Origin: Microcaldota archaeon
GTDB lineage: Archaea > Micrarchaeota > Micrarchaeia > Micrarchaeales > Micrarchaeaceae
Length of the DNA stretch: 58,321 bases
Direction of reading: 5' to 3'
Assembly (NCBI GenBank): GCA_021827665.1
Contig: JAKAUR010000008.1
Span: 1 to 58,321 of the forward strand
The position numbers and the translations under genes were made by a program. A model generated the notes under the pieces. It was not told where the DNA came from and made no database searches. It worked only from the letters and a program-made list of their open reading frames with translations. The first letter of the stretch is position 1, and every line of letters begins with the position of its first letter. This document shows, piece by piece, positions 6,628 through 14,961 of the stretch.

Positions 6628-7044
6628 CTACCTCTTTCTGTACTGTACGAAGCACAAGAGCGCAAGCACAAGGTTGAAAACCAGGAATATGGTAAATGCT
6701 GCAGAGGTGCCGAAAGAAGACAACGGCGTAGTCCCAAATCCGAACAGGTAGGAGAATCCGTTAGTTCCCTTGAATCCGCTTATGGGTAAATTTAGTGCAG
6801 CATCTGCCATCTGCGCAATGAACATGAGCAGCGAAAAGACGCCTATCAACGCGGTGAGCGCTTTCTTCTTGGCAATCTGCCTTATAACTACTACTACGGC
6901 AACGACTATCAGGTATGCCAAAAGTATTATCCAATGAAAATAGCCGAACTGCCTCAGGAGCTTGTCAAAAAGAAGAAGGTACAGCCCTGACAAGTATACA
7001 AGCAGCAATGCCGCATGGCTCGCCAGGGCTGACCTATCCATCAT
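6628..7044 (-). CDS. Hypothetical four-TM membrane protein
   Basis: Not recognised. A 138-aa protein with four hydrophobic segments (about residues 9-27, 36-57, 63-85 and 110-133), a short basic linker RQIAKKK between TM2 and TM3 and a basic C-terminus (QYRKR). The gene starts 3 nt after the stop of the stalked surface protein gene (TGAACGATG), so they form an operon; the two proteins may work together in the membrane. Confidence 0.65.
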   Translation of the reverse strand: MMDRSALASHAALLLVYLSGLYLLLFDKLLRQFGYFHWIILLAYLIVVAVVVVIRQIAKKKALTALIGVFSLLMFIAQMADAALNLPISGFKGTNGFSYLFGFGTTPLSSFGTSAAFTIFLVFNLVLALLCFVQYRKR

Positions 7045-7047
7045 CGT

Positions 7048-8166
7048 TCACTTCTTCCTGCGCATCGTAGCAGCCACCACGACTATTATTATGATGACTA
7101 TCACAACTATCGCGGCAGCGTAATATCCGCTGTTGCTGGAGCTGCTGGTATACTGCGCAGTCGTTGGTATTGTTGTCGGTGTCGTGGTTGGAACTGTTGA
7201 CACCGTTGTCGGGACGGTAGACGTTGCCGTAACGTTGCTTGGCTTTATCATGAACACCCACATAACTGGCTTGAAGAACTCTGTGTTGACTATTCCGTTT
7301 AGTGTGCTGTTATACGTCCATACGTTGGCAAATTTGTAGCTGCCGCCGACGTAGCTCGTATTGACTTGTTTTCCCCCGAGCACGGTCCAAGTGGTCCAGC
7401 TTGAGTTGTACTGCGCCGTAGTTATCAATGGCCTGTCTGCCCCTGTGGAGTTCACGAAGCTTATGTTTGGGCTTATCAATCCGTTGACTAGGAATGCAAA
7501 TCCGTATGTAACTATGTCCTTGCTTACAGTGGATGGAGCTGAAAGATTCGATATGGTGTATATTGCAAGGGTGAAGTTGTAACTTGAAAGCGTCTTATTG
7601 TCCATTTCAACGTATGTTCCTGCCGGGACAGTGACATTTACCAGCTTGCCGTCCATGGCCATGAGCGAGAATTTGGCTCCCTTCGTGGCGTTGACGGTTT
7701 TGGTGGTGGAATTGTAAAGCGAGAATGTTGGCACAAGCGTGGGCGCTATCGTTGTCGTCGTGTTGATTGCGCTTGTCTTAACGAAAACGGTAAACAGCGC
7801 GTTGGTTACCGAAGGGTCGTCTCCCGTGGCGTTCAAAAGCACGGCATACCTGCCCGGCTTAGTAGTTCCAGACACCTTTACGGTCATTACTCCTGTGTAA
7901 TTAGGGTCCGAATATGTCTTGCTCAGGCTTACGTTTATGCCCTCCTTGCTAAGGTTGGCCGCGTTGACTAAATTTGTGTTGGTGCCCCATACGTTGCCGC
8001 TGACAAGGCTTACTGTGTAAGATGCCGTACCTGCGGAACCCGGTGCTATCGTTACGTTTGCTGAAGAGAAAGTTATCTTCGATGTACCTATACCGGATGC
8101 AAAAGAGACTGCACTAAGCAATACGAATGAAAATGCCATTAGCATTGCCACTGATTTCGCGTTCAT
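7048..8166 (-). CDS. Surface-anchored secreted protein with Thr-rich stalk
   Basis: A 372-aa exported protein. It has an N-terminal signal peptide (about residues 1-24, ending SFASG), then a beta-rich domain with many N-glycosylation sequons (NVT, NLS, NYT, NTS). Next come a Thr/Pro-rich stalk (about 320-340, TVPTTTPTTIPTT), a C-terminal TM helix (YYAAAIVVIVIIIIVVV) and a basic stop-transfer tail RRKK. The start at 8166 gives the signal peptide directly. The layout is shared with the protein at 30852-31499. Probably an S-layer or cell-surface glycoprotein; the glycosylation enzymes at 12.4-18.5 kb could modify it. No binding partner can be read from the sequence. Confidence 0.75.
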   Translation of the reverse strand: MNAKSVAMLMAFSFVLLSAVSFASGIGTSKITFSSANVTIAPGSAGTASYTVSLVSGNVWGTNTNLVNAANLSKEGINVSLSKTYSDPNYTGVMTVKVSGTTKPGRYAVLLNATGDDPSVTNALFTVFVKTSAINTTTTIAPTLVPTFSLYNSTTKTVNATKGAKFSLMAMDGKLVNVTVPAGTYVEMDNKTLSSYNFTLAIYTISNLSAPSTVSKDIVTYGFAFLVNGLISPNISFVNSTGADRPLITTAQYNSSWTTWTVLGGKQVNTSYVGGSYKFANVWTYNSTLNGIVNTEFFKPVMWVFMIKPSNVTATSTVPTTVSTVPTTTPTTIPTTAQYTSSSSNSGYYAAAIVVIVIIIIVVVAATMRRKK

Positions 8167-8257
8167 AAAACAACCCGTACATATCTGAAAGCCAAAAAAT
8201 AAAAACGGTTGCTGCGAGGGCTTTACTTAATGTAAAAAACAGGTATTAAAACAAGAG

Positions 8258-8373
8258 TGCCAAACAGCAACATGCTTTCCCATCCGCAGACAGTACACAC
8301 ATATCGTGAGCAGGCTTAGCTTCCGAGTTCGGAATGGGATCGGGCGTTTCCCTGCTCCTATTACCGTTTGGCA
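8258..8373 (-). rRNA. 5S ribosomal RNA
   Basis: The minus strand carries the hallmark internal segment CCCATTCCGAACTCGGAAG followed by CTAAGCCTGC, and the ends pair as 5' TGCCAAAC with 3' GTTTGGCA. The length of about 116 nt fits 5S. A TATA-like TTTTAAATC lies at 8392-8400, at promoter distance from the 5' end. No 16S or 23S gene is adjacent, so this 5S is transcribed on its own. Confidence 0.93.
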
Positions 8374-8391
8374 TTGTATTTTAACCTTTAA

Positions 8392-8400
8392 GATTTAAAA
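8392..8400 (-). promoter_or_regulatory. TATA box of 5S rRNA
   Basis: TTTTAAATC on the minus strand, centred about 23 bases before the 5S 5' end. Confidence 0.45.
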
Positions 8401-8455
8401 GCGTTGCGCTTGTGTCCCCCTTCAGCCTTCTTTCTGCCATTTCAGGATAGAGGTT

Positions 8456-8476
8456 GCAGCAATAACTGATTGCTGC
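8456..8476 (-). terminator. Hairpin downstream of polyprenyl synthase 1
   Basis: GCAGCAAT-AACTG-ATTGCTGC is a perfect 8-bp stem with a 5-nt loop, about 21 nt after the stop of the polyprenyl synthase gene and before the 5S promoter. It is placed like a transcript end. It lacks a strong T-run on the minus strand, so termination by it is uncertain. Confidence 0.4.
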
Positions 8477-8497
8477 CCGGACTAACTATATGCACTG

Positions 8498-9520
8498 TCA
8501 CTTGTCCCTTTTGTAGAGCTTCTGCATAGCCGATATTATTATGTCGGTATATTCGTTCTTGGGTATTGTGCTGGCGTATTGCTCTACGAGCTCCTGTGCC
8601 CTGCTCCCGTATTTTTCCGCCACGCTCTTGGCATAACCTATTCCGTCGTACTTCTCTATTATCGACCTTAAGTAGTCTATCTCCTCCTGCGTTTTCTCCT
8701 GCCTTCTTTTCCTGTATATCGCATCTATCTTGCGCTTTTCCTCTGGCGTTGCGCTTTTGTACGAATGCAGTATTATCAACGTTAGCTTTCCCTCATAAAG
8801 ATCTCCGAAGTTCTTCTTTCCGAACTTTTTCTCGTCGGCTGTCATGTCAAGTATATCGTCGGTTATCTGGAAGGCCACTCCTGCGTTCTCTCCAACTTTC
8901 TTGAGCAGCTCCAGCGTTTCGTCACCCTGATCTGCCACGATTGCTCCAAGCTGCATGGGGCCGTAAACAGTATAGTAGCACGTCTTGCTGTCTACGATTC
9001 TCATGTAGAGGCTTTCGTCAGCTTTGCTCAGGTCCTTTGTGTCGATTATGAAGGTGTTCTCAATGTACTGGCCCTCTACTGTATAAGCCATCATATCGTA
9101 GAATTTTTCATATAGCCTGTTGCCCTTTTTTATCCCTGCCCGTACTATGTAGTCTTTTAGCATCTTCCACATAGCTATCTGGCCGGTATCGCTTGCATCT
9201 ATCGCGTGCACTATGCCGTATTTTTTGTGCAGCGCAGGCAATCCTCGCCTCAATTCCGAATCGTCTTCTATATCATCCTGGATGAGGATCCAGTCTTCGG
9301 AAAGCTGCTGTGCAGCAGCTGGGAGCAGTGCGTCTTCAGGCTTTGCGCCGTAGAGCTGCGCGGTAAGCATTACAAGTCCAGGCCTCCTGTAGCTGCCCTG
9401 CCTGTCTATGTAGTCCCTGGTTATCTTATAATGGCCCAGAGGCTCCTTCATTGGCACGTATTCGCATATCTTGTCATATACGAGCTTCCTGTAATTTTCT
9501 ATGTACTCTAAGAAATCCAT
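8498..9520 (-). CDS. Polyprenyl (geranylgeranyl/farnesyl) diphosphate synthase, paralogue 1
   Basis: Condenses isopentenyl diphosphate onto allylic diphosphates to make the C15-C20+ chain for archaeal ether lipids. First Asp-rich motif DDIED followed by LRRGLPALH, second Asp-rich motif DDILD followed by the KKNFGDLYEGKLTL lysine region; GQYIENTF and the SKTCYYTVYGPMQLG segments are typical of trans-prenyltransferases. I choose the ATG at 9520 (340 aa), because the extra N-terminus in the ORF track overlaps the divergent methyltransferase. A second, diverged paralogue lies at 31531-32586; the two may make different chain lengths. Confidence 0.9.
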   Translation of the reverse strand: MDFLEYIENYRKLVYDKICEYVPMKEPLGHYKITRDYIDRQGSYRRPGLVMLTAQLYGAKPEDALLPAAAQQLSEDWILIQDDIEDDSELRRGLPALHKKYGIVHAIDASDTGQIAMWKMLKDYIVRAGIKKGNRLYEKFYDMMAYTVEGQYIENTFIIDTKDLSKADESLYMRIVDSKTCYYTVYGPMQLGAIVADQGDETLELLKKVGENAGVAFQITDDILDMTADEKKFGKKNFGDLYEGKLTLIILHSYKSATPEEKRKIDAIYRKRRQEKTQEEIDYLRSIIEKYDGIGYAKSVAEKYGSRAQELVEQYASTIPKNEYTDIIISAMQKLYKRDK

Positions 9521-9590
9521 AAGTATCGTAGTTTTTAATATGGTTAAAGATAAAATGGTTAGCATAGGCATAATAAACTGACGAAGTGAT

Positions 9591-10196
9591 TTGCTGTTCG
9601 TTAAAAAGGGCATAAAAATAACGGAGTGTCATGACGTCTACAGGCCAAGGGAAGATTCCGATCTGCTGTCAGAAGCCGTTGAGCGCCTGGCTTTAGGGAA
9701 AACCCTGGATATGGGCACTGGCACCGGCATACAGGGAATAATAGCGGCAAAGAAGGGCTGCGAGGTCACTTTTTCCGACGTGAGCATACACGCTATAAGA
9801 TGCGCAAGGCACAACGCCGAACAGAACAGTGTAGAAGGCAACTTTGTAGTTAGCGACCTTTTCGAAGACATAAGGGGAAGGTTCGACACGATAATATTCA
9901 ACCCGCCGTATCTGGAATCGGCACGCCTCGGAGCCGAAACGAAGGACTACTTAAAAATCGCTACCGACGGAGGAGAATCTGGCCGTGATCTCATAGACAG
10001 GTTCATCAAAGACTCATTCAGCCACCTGTCCGAAAGCGGAAGGGTGATAATGGTGGAGAGTACCGTGAACAAATACGAGCTCGACGTGGAAAGGCTGAAT
10101 GCGGAGGTGCTAAGCAAAAAGCACATGTTTTTTGAGGATATCGTTGTAATAACATACAAGAACAATAAGAAAAGCGGTGTTTTCAGTTGGAGATGA
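9591..10196 (+). CDS. HemK2/PrmC-type class I methyltransferase (release-factor glutamine methyltransferase-like)
   Basis: SAM-dependent methyltransferase of the HemK2/Mtq2 type, which in archaea is thought to methylate the Gln of the GGQ motif in release factor aRF1, together with Trm112. Visible motifs: N-terminal VYRPREDSDLL, SAM-binding MGTGTGIQG, acidic loop FSDVS, and the catalytic NPPY (FNPPYLES). About 201 aa with a TTG start at 9591; no in-frame ATG precedes the conserved YxPxEDS region. Its ATGA junction with the next gene indicates an operon. Trm112 is not in the window. Confidence 0.82.
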   Translation: MLFVKKGIKITECHDVYRPREDSDLLSEAVERLALGKTLDMGTGTGIQGIIAAKKGCEVTFSDVSIHAIRCARHNAEQNSVEGNFVVSDLFEDIRGRFDTIIFNPPYLESARLGAETKDYLKIATDGGESGRDLIDRFIKDSFSHLSESGRVIMVESTVNKYELDVERLNAEVLSKKHMFFEDIVVITYKNNKKSGVFSWR

Positions 10197-10669
10197 GTGC
10201 TTACGAGGTGTACAAGAAGGACGACTGGCAGTGCATAATAGGCCATGCTGGATTCATAAAGACACCAGAGGATCTTTACGGGGCAATGGCCTCTGCAGCC
10301 CCAAACGTGAAATTCGGTCTTGCCTTTGTCGAAGCCAGCGGTGAAAGGTTGGTAAGGTATGAAGGAAATGATGCCGAGCTCATTGAAGCTGCGAAAAAGA
10401 ATGCCATGGGCATAGCGGCGGGGCACACCTTCATAATATTCTTTACCGGAGCCTTTCCCATAAACGTCGTAAACGCAGTGAGGTCTGTCCCAGAGGTGTC
10501 TGAAATATTTTGTGCGACAGCAAACAGGGTGCAGGTCGTTATAGTTTCTACGGATCTTGGAAAGGCGGTAATAGGTGTAGTGGACGGGCAGACGTGCCTT
10601 GATGTCGAGGACGAAGAGCACATAAAGCAGAGGAGGGAACTGTTAAAGAAATTCGGCTATAAGCCATGA
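10193..10669 (+). CDS. Adenosine-specific kinase-family protein (DUF355/COG1839-like)
   Basis: A 158-aa alpha/beta protein matching the conserved archaeal family annotated as adenosine-specific kinase: an early EDLYGAM segment, KFGLAFVEASG, the GHTFIIFF segment and the C-terminal CATANRVQVVI and GVVDG segments. I choose the ATG at 10193, which overlaps the stop of the methyltransferase (ATGA), over the TTG at 10187. The enzymatic activity of this family is known from very few members, so the substrate is uncertain. Likely co-expressed with the HemK2 homologue. Confidence 0.75.
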   Translation: MSAYEVYKKDDWQCIIGHAGFIKTPEDLYGAMASAAPNVKFGLAFVEASGERLVRYEGNDAELIEAAKKNAMGIAAGHTFIIFFTGAFPINVVNAVRSVPEVSEIFCATANRVQVVIVSTDLGKAVIGVVDGQTCLDVEDEEHIKQRRELLKKFGYKP

Positions 10670-10672
10670 CAT

Positions 10673-12373
10673 TCAGCGTTTCGTTTTCTTTGTCTTCAAT
10701 GTGCTTGCGGCCAACGAATAGAACCCAGCTATAAGCATCGCCGCGAAAAAGAAAATTATCAGCAGTTCGAGCATATGTGCATAGAGGCTTCCTTCAAAGT
10801 TATTAACCTTTGACGTTCCGGGCCGAACCGTCGTTGTCGTTTTCGGTATAGTGCTTGAGGTGGTAATGGAGTTATAGTCTATCGTAGTGGTTACGATGTC
10901 AAAAGAGCCGTTGTAAGACTTTACTATGGAGCCATCTATAAGGGTCCCATTGTGGGAATACCCTATAAGGTTGGTCTTGTACAAGTAAAGGCTGGAATCA
11001 TTTAGCACGAAAGGCACGTTGGTGTCATTGTTTGCTATTATGGTACTGTTGTATATGCTCATGTTTTTGGATCTCATTGCATCTATGGCATTCCCATATA
11101 TCCTGCAATCCTCCAAAGAGAGATTGTCGGCACCGATCGTATGTATGCTCGTATTTGTAGAGTTTATCGTTCCGCCCAGGCAGTTTATTCTTATGTTACT
11201 GTTTACTACCGTTAACGCAGTATTGCAGGTCTGGTTTGACGGGAAGAAGGTGTGCAACAGCCCAAGGTACTTGTAAGCCATTGTGTAATATCCCGGCATG
11301 AAAAGATCAGGCTCCTTCTGCGTGCAGAACGCCAGCCCAACTCCATAAGTTTCGGTGGTGGAGTTGTCATGTTCATTAAACTCTGGCGATTTGAGCACGG
11401 CTATGGTTTCGTGTATTCCAGGTGTCTGGACTCCCCTTTCGTAGCTGTATTTGCCGTTGGTCACGTTGCGTGTCTCGTACATTATCCTTCCGTTCGGGGA
11501 AACCTGATATCCCTTCCAAAAATAGAATGTCATGTTGGTGGCGTTGCTGTACTTTACCACAGTGTAGTTCCAGTATATCGATGTGTTGTCAGGAAACTGT
11601 ACATTCTCTGTCATCCTGGGGTAGACAAGCGTCGGGGTAAAGTTGACGTTAGAGGTTATGTTCATGACCTTGAACGTGAGCTCATCCCAGCCCCAAAACG
11701 GGCTTATGAAGAAATATGGGTTGTAGCTGAAGGTTCGGTTTCTGTATACGCTGTAAGCCTCTACGGCGAAGCGCTGGGGACCGAAGAGTACTGGCCCTGG
11801 GGCAACGGCCCCGAAGCGCGGCATGGTGTAATTGTTTATCTGTGCGTCACGTACTATCTGTTCATACGTTGTCTGCTGCGACCCTCCTACTCCTGGGTCG
11901 AACTTTACAAGTGCATCGGGCATTATCGCTGCGAAGCCTCCAAGCGAATAGTTGCCGTTTGGCCCTCTTGGGACAAAAACGAAGTAATATCCGACTGCCA
12001 GGTTTGAAGAGTTTCCCAAAAAGCTAGTGTTGTAACTGCCATACGGGCTTATTATGTTGTTCTGTGCATTGCGCATGCTTGCTATCTTCGCATCAGCAAA
12101 CGTGCAGTTGAAAAGCGTGTCGTTATAGGTATCGTTACCGAAAAGCACGCTGCTTATGCTAGACCCCTGGCCGCAATAAAGCCTGGCTTCTGACACTCCT
12201 GCAGGGAAGATTATCCCAGCATCGCTGCACGAAGTGCCAATCTCATAAGTTCCGTTGGAGCTTATCGCAGGGTTGCATGGGGATCCAACATTCGCCGCAT
12301 GCACAATTGCGCCGCACAGCATCAGGGCTAGCATGACGCCAAAGGATGCCGCAAGCAATGCCCTGCTCTTCAT
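10673..12373 (-). CDS. Large secreted, C-terminally anchored, sequon-rich surface protein
   Basis: A 566-aa exported protein: signal peptide (about 1-27, ending IVHA), an extracellular region with dozens of N-X-S/T sequons, and a segment at about 395-470 (NSNIRINCLGGTI, DNLSLEDCRIYGN, SKNMSIYNSTI) with the short repeating pattern of a right-handed beta-helix (NosD/pectate-lyase-like). A Thr-rich stretch (TTSSTIPKTTTTVRP), one TM helix (about 536-558) and a basic tail (KTKKTKR) follow. No catalytic signature seen. It faces the outside and lies next to GT-C and GT2 glycosylation genes, so it is a likely glycoprotein substrate. Confidence 0.7.
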   Translation of the reverse strand: MKSRALLAASFGVMLALMLCGAIVHAANVGSPCNPAISSNGTYEIGTSCSDAGIIFPAGVSEARLYCGQGSSISSVLFGNDTYNDTLFNCTFADAKIASMRNAQNNIISPYGSYNTSFLGNSSNLAVGYYFVFVPRGPNGNYSLGGFAAIMPDALVKFDPGVGGSQQTTYEQIVRDAQINNYTMPRFGAVAPGPVLFGPQRFAVEAYSVYRNRTFSYNPYFFISPFWGWDELTFKVMNITSNVNFTPTLVYPRMTENVQFPDNTSIYWNYTVVKYSNATNMTFYFWKGYQVSPNGRIMYETRNVTNGKYSYERGVQTPGIHETIAVLKSPEFNEHDNSTTETYGVGLAFCTQKEPDLFMPGYYTMAYKYLGLLHTFFPSNQTCNTALTVVNSNIRINCLGGTINSTNTSIHTIGADNLSLEDCRIYGNAIDAMRSKNMSIYNSTIIANNDTNVPFVLNDSSLYLYKTNLIGYSHNGTLIDGSIVKSYNGSFDIVTTTIDYNSITTSSTIPKTTTTVRPGTSKVNNFEGSLYAHMLELLIIFFFAAMLIAGFYSLAASTLKTKKTKR

Positions 12374-12426
12374 ATACTCACAAACTTTTTTAGCAAGATT
12401 CTTTATCTGTTTTCAATATTGGTTTT

Positions 12427-14175
12427 TCAACTAATATAATAAACGTTTGTCGGAAAGTAAGGGAGCTGCGGCGTTTCGTATTCTATGAAATACTCTGGTA
12501 TGCCTACAGGTTCCGAAACGTTGAAAACATTTACCCAGTTGTCGCAATGTGCAGGTCCATGCCATATTACGTAACTGTAATTGTAGAAATGGCTGCACGA
12601 AGTCGAATTGTCTATTTCAAAATGCAGCATGTTGGTTGAAGGGTTTCCCAAATACTCTGGCATGTTGGAGCCAGTGTACGGCACCACTGCGTCGTTATAA
12701 AACGCCTCTGTGTATATTGGCGTGGTGGCAGTAGCGTTGCTGTCATACCTTATGTAGCGCCCCGCCTGTATTGATATGGACTCCGGATAGTACTGCCAAT
12801 AGTACCAGAAAGTCGATACCACCGTATTGTTGAAATACATTATTGCCAAGAGGCCTATCACCAATATTATTCCAGGTATCAGGAAGTAAAGCCTCTTGAA
12901 TTCCGTGAGCTTTGAGAAGGCGATGCCTATCATCACCGAAGCCGCAGGTATAGTTATAATGAGGAATCTTCCCAGCCTGTAAGCGAGTATGTAACGAATG
13001 CTCAGCGGATCTAGGCTTATGCCTGCCGACATCGGGCCGAACTGCAGGAAAAGGAACATGAAGGCGAACCATATCCCTATGAAAAGGGCCCTCCGTTCCC
13101 TGGAAATCAGCAATATTATTATCGCAAGCACAACCACGTAAAAGGAAATTCCAAATTCTGTCAGCGTACCTATTCCGAAGACGTTGTTGTTAATTGTATT
13201 GAGCATCTGGCCCAGGCTCATGTGCAGCGTAAGCAGGCTTATGAAGTGGTATGGGAACATGTCCTTAGGGTAAAACATCAGGCTGATGTCCGTAGTAGGT
13301 ATGGTAGGAAGCCCGTTGATCGAACCTCCAACCGCGCTGTAGAAGTTTAGGTTTCTTGTAACCGTAATATACGGTCCGGAATTTGAAAAGTAAGCGCTAA
13401 ATATGAACGTAACCAGGAACCCGATTATTATTCCAAGAGCAAGGAACGTGCTTCCCTGCTTGCCGAGCCAATCGTAAAAATGCCGTGCTTGCAGATATAT
13501 CTCTCTATATTTCCCCTTGGCCAAATGGTCGAAAAATCCATAGAACGAGCCAGCCACGGCTTTGCCAAAGTGCTTCTTGTGGTCGTAAAAGCGCTTCGCT
13601 GTGTAATAAAGGGCCATGACCAAAACAAACGCTATCACTACCCCTGCCTCATAACTTATAAGCCAGGCAGCCACGAGCAGTATTCCGCTTGCGACGTAAT
13701 ATTTCGGCTTGTGCGTCCTTATGCCGTACAGGAGCATCAGTATGGCTAGGGAAGAGATGAACATCAGAGGCGGGTCTTCTCCAGTTGTAACTGCATATTT
13801 TGTAAGCAGCGGAAATACGCTTATGGTAAAGGCCGCAAAGAGCCCAGCCTTATCGCTATAAAAGAATCTGCCCAGCAGGAAAGTGACCACTATTGCGCCC
13901 AGGTATGCAAATATGTCCCACGCCGATGCGGAATACGTATGCACCCCAAATATGGCGTAAAACATCGCTATCGGGGCAAACTGCATTACCCTGAGCGAAA
14001 ATATGTAGCCTGGATTCATTACGTATGTGCCCTGAAGCATTGAGCTAGCGAGATATAGGTAGTTTGGGTCGTCCCCGTATACGCTCGGGCCTTCGTAATG
14101 GGTAAAGCCGTAATACGCTGCATTAGCAACTATTATTGCGAGTATCAAATAAACCAATGCGGTTTTCCTGTTCAT
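12427..14175 (-). CDS. GT-C-type membrane glycosyltransferase (PMT/ArnT-like)
   Basis: A 582-aa protein with about 11-12 TM helices. The first extracytoplasmic loop carries an acidic pair (VYGDDPNYLYL, about residue 35), the position of the catalytic Asp in GT-C enzymes of the PMT/ArnT kind, which use lipid-linked sugars. A conserved-looking TTGEDPPLMFISS loop follows. The C-terminal 120 residues form an extracytoplasmic domain with sequons. Starts 4 bp inside the upstream gene (ATGA with 14172-14879), so it is co-translated with that secreted protein. Donor and acceptor cannot be read from the sequence; protein or lipid glycosylation on the outer face is the likely role. Confidence 0.7.
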   Translation of the reverse strand: MNRKTALVYLILAIIVANAAYYGFTHYEGPSVYGDDPNYLYLASSMLQGTYVMNPGYIFSLRVMQFAPIAMFYAIFGVHTYSASAWDIFAYLGAIVVTFLLGRFFYSDKAGLFAAFTISVFPLLTKYAVTTGEDPPLMFISSLAILMLLYGIRTHKPKYYVASGILLVAAWLISYEAGVVIAFVLVMALYYTAKRFYDHKKHFGKAVAGSFYGFFDHLAKGKYREIYLQARHFYDWLGKQGSTFLALGIIIGFLVTFIFSAYFSNSGPYITVTRNLNFYSAVGGSINGLPTIPTTDISLMFYPKDMFPYHFISLLTLHMSLGQMLNTINNNVFGIGTLTEFGISFYVVVLAIIILLISRERRALFIGIWFAFMFLFLQFGPMSAGISLDPLSIRYILAYRLGRFLIITIPAASVMIGIAFSKLTEFKRLYFLIPGIILVIGLLAIMYFNNTVVSTFWYYWQYYPESISIQAGRYIRYDSNATATTPIYTEAFYNDAVVPYTGSNMPEYLGNPSTNMLHFEIDNSTSCSHFYNYSYVIWHGPAHCDNWVNVFNVSEPVGIPEYFIEYETPQLPYFPTNVYYIS

Positions 14176-14879
14176 GAGACTTTCACGCTTGTGCAGTTAT
14201 CCGATACGAAGTTCAGCATGCTGGAATTGTGTACGTCTGTGCCGTTGAAGCTTAAATAACTAAACTGGCCCCCGCTGTGCGTATTGTTGAGGTATGCGAG
14301 GAAAAGCCCGCCGCAGAAGTCCCATACGTTTCCGCTCGCGTTGGAAGTGGGCTCCAAATACACCGTTTCCTGAAGGTAATTTGAAGGATTCAGGCCTGCC
14401 GGTACTCCCATCGTTGAATTTTTGAGAGTGAAATATTTCGAAACGTTCGCTACATTGTCATATACGAGCAGGTTTTTTGCCCCTGCACTTCTGTATCCGA
14501 AATAATACAGGTTTACTGTCTTCTGAAGGAAAGCGCTGCTGTTGTAGTCTCCAGTATTGAATCCAAAATAACCATTGTAAAGTATTCTTAATGAAAACAG
14601 CTGTCTGGGCCTAACCTCATTGGAGCTGACATTCAAGGTTATGGCGTTTATGCCCACCATCTCAGCGATGCCGTCAAGCCTTTTGCCATTATTCGAGTAT
14701 ATATATTCGTAGGTTACGTTTTTTACCTTGCTTATCTGCCCGGCAATTCCTCCATTCTGAGAACCCGCAGTCGTGCCTGTGCGATGCAGGTTGGAGGCAT
14801 GTGCCTCTTGGGCATATAGTAGCACACCTGCAAGTATTATTATGAATACCAGTGTCAATGTAAAAGCACTAAAGCGCAT
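14172..14879 (-). CDS. Secreted protein of unknown function
   Basis: Not recognised. A 235-aa protein with a signal peptide or N-terminal TM (about 1-28, ending AHAS), then an extracytoplasmic beta-rich domain with several sequons (NVT, NVS, NSS, NTHS) and Cys near the C-terminus (DFCGG, SDNCTS). No C-terminal anchor. Overlaps the GT-C gene by 4 bp. The two divergent promoters toward the 665-aa membrane protein lie in the 82-bp AT-rich spacer. Confidence 0.6.
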   Translation of the reverse strand: MRFSAFTLTLVFIIILAGVLLYAQEAHASNLHRTGTTAGSQNGGIAGQISKVKNVTYEYIYSNNGKRLDGIAEMVGINAITLNVSSNEVRPRQLFSLRILYNGYFGFNTGDYNSSAFLQKTVNLYYFGYRSAGAKNLLVYDNVANVSKYFTLKNSTMGVPAGLNPSNYLQETVYLEPTSNASGNVWDFCGGLFLAYLNNTHSGGQFSYLSFNGTDVHNSSMLNFVSDNCTSVKVS

Positions 14880-14961
14880 TTTATGTACCTCCGCCTAACC
14901 GATTTTATAAAATTGCTATAATAATCTTTATAGCTTTACAAATATAATAAATAGTGTTTGG

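Noticed and set aside
11252-12007. 251-aa plus-strand ORF
   Set aside because: Antisense shadow of the secreted beta-helix-like protein, with Cys/Arg-rich shadow composition.
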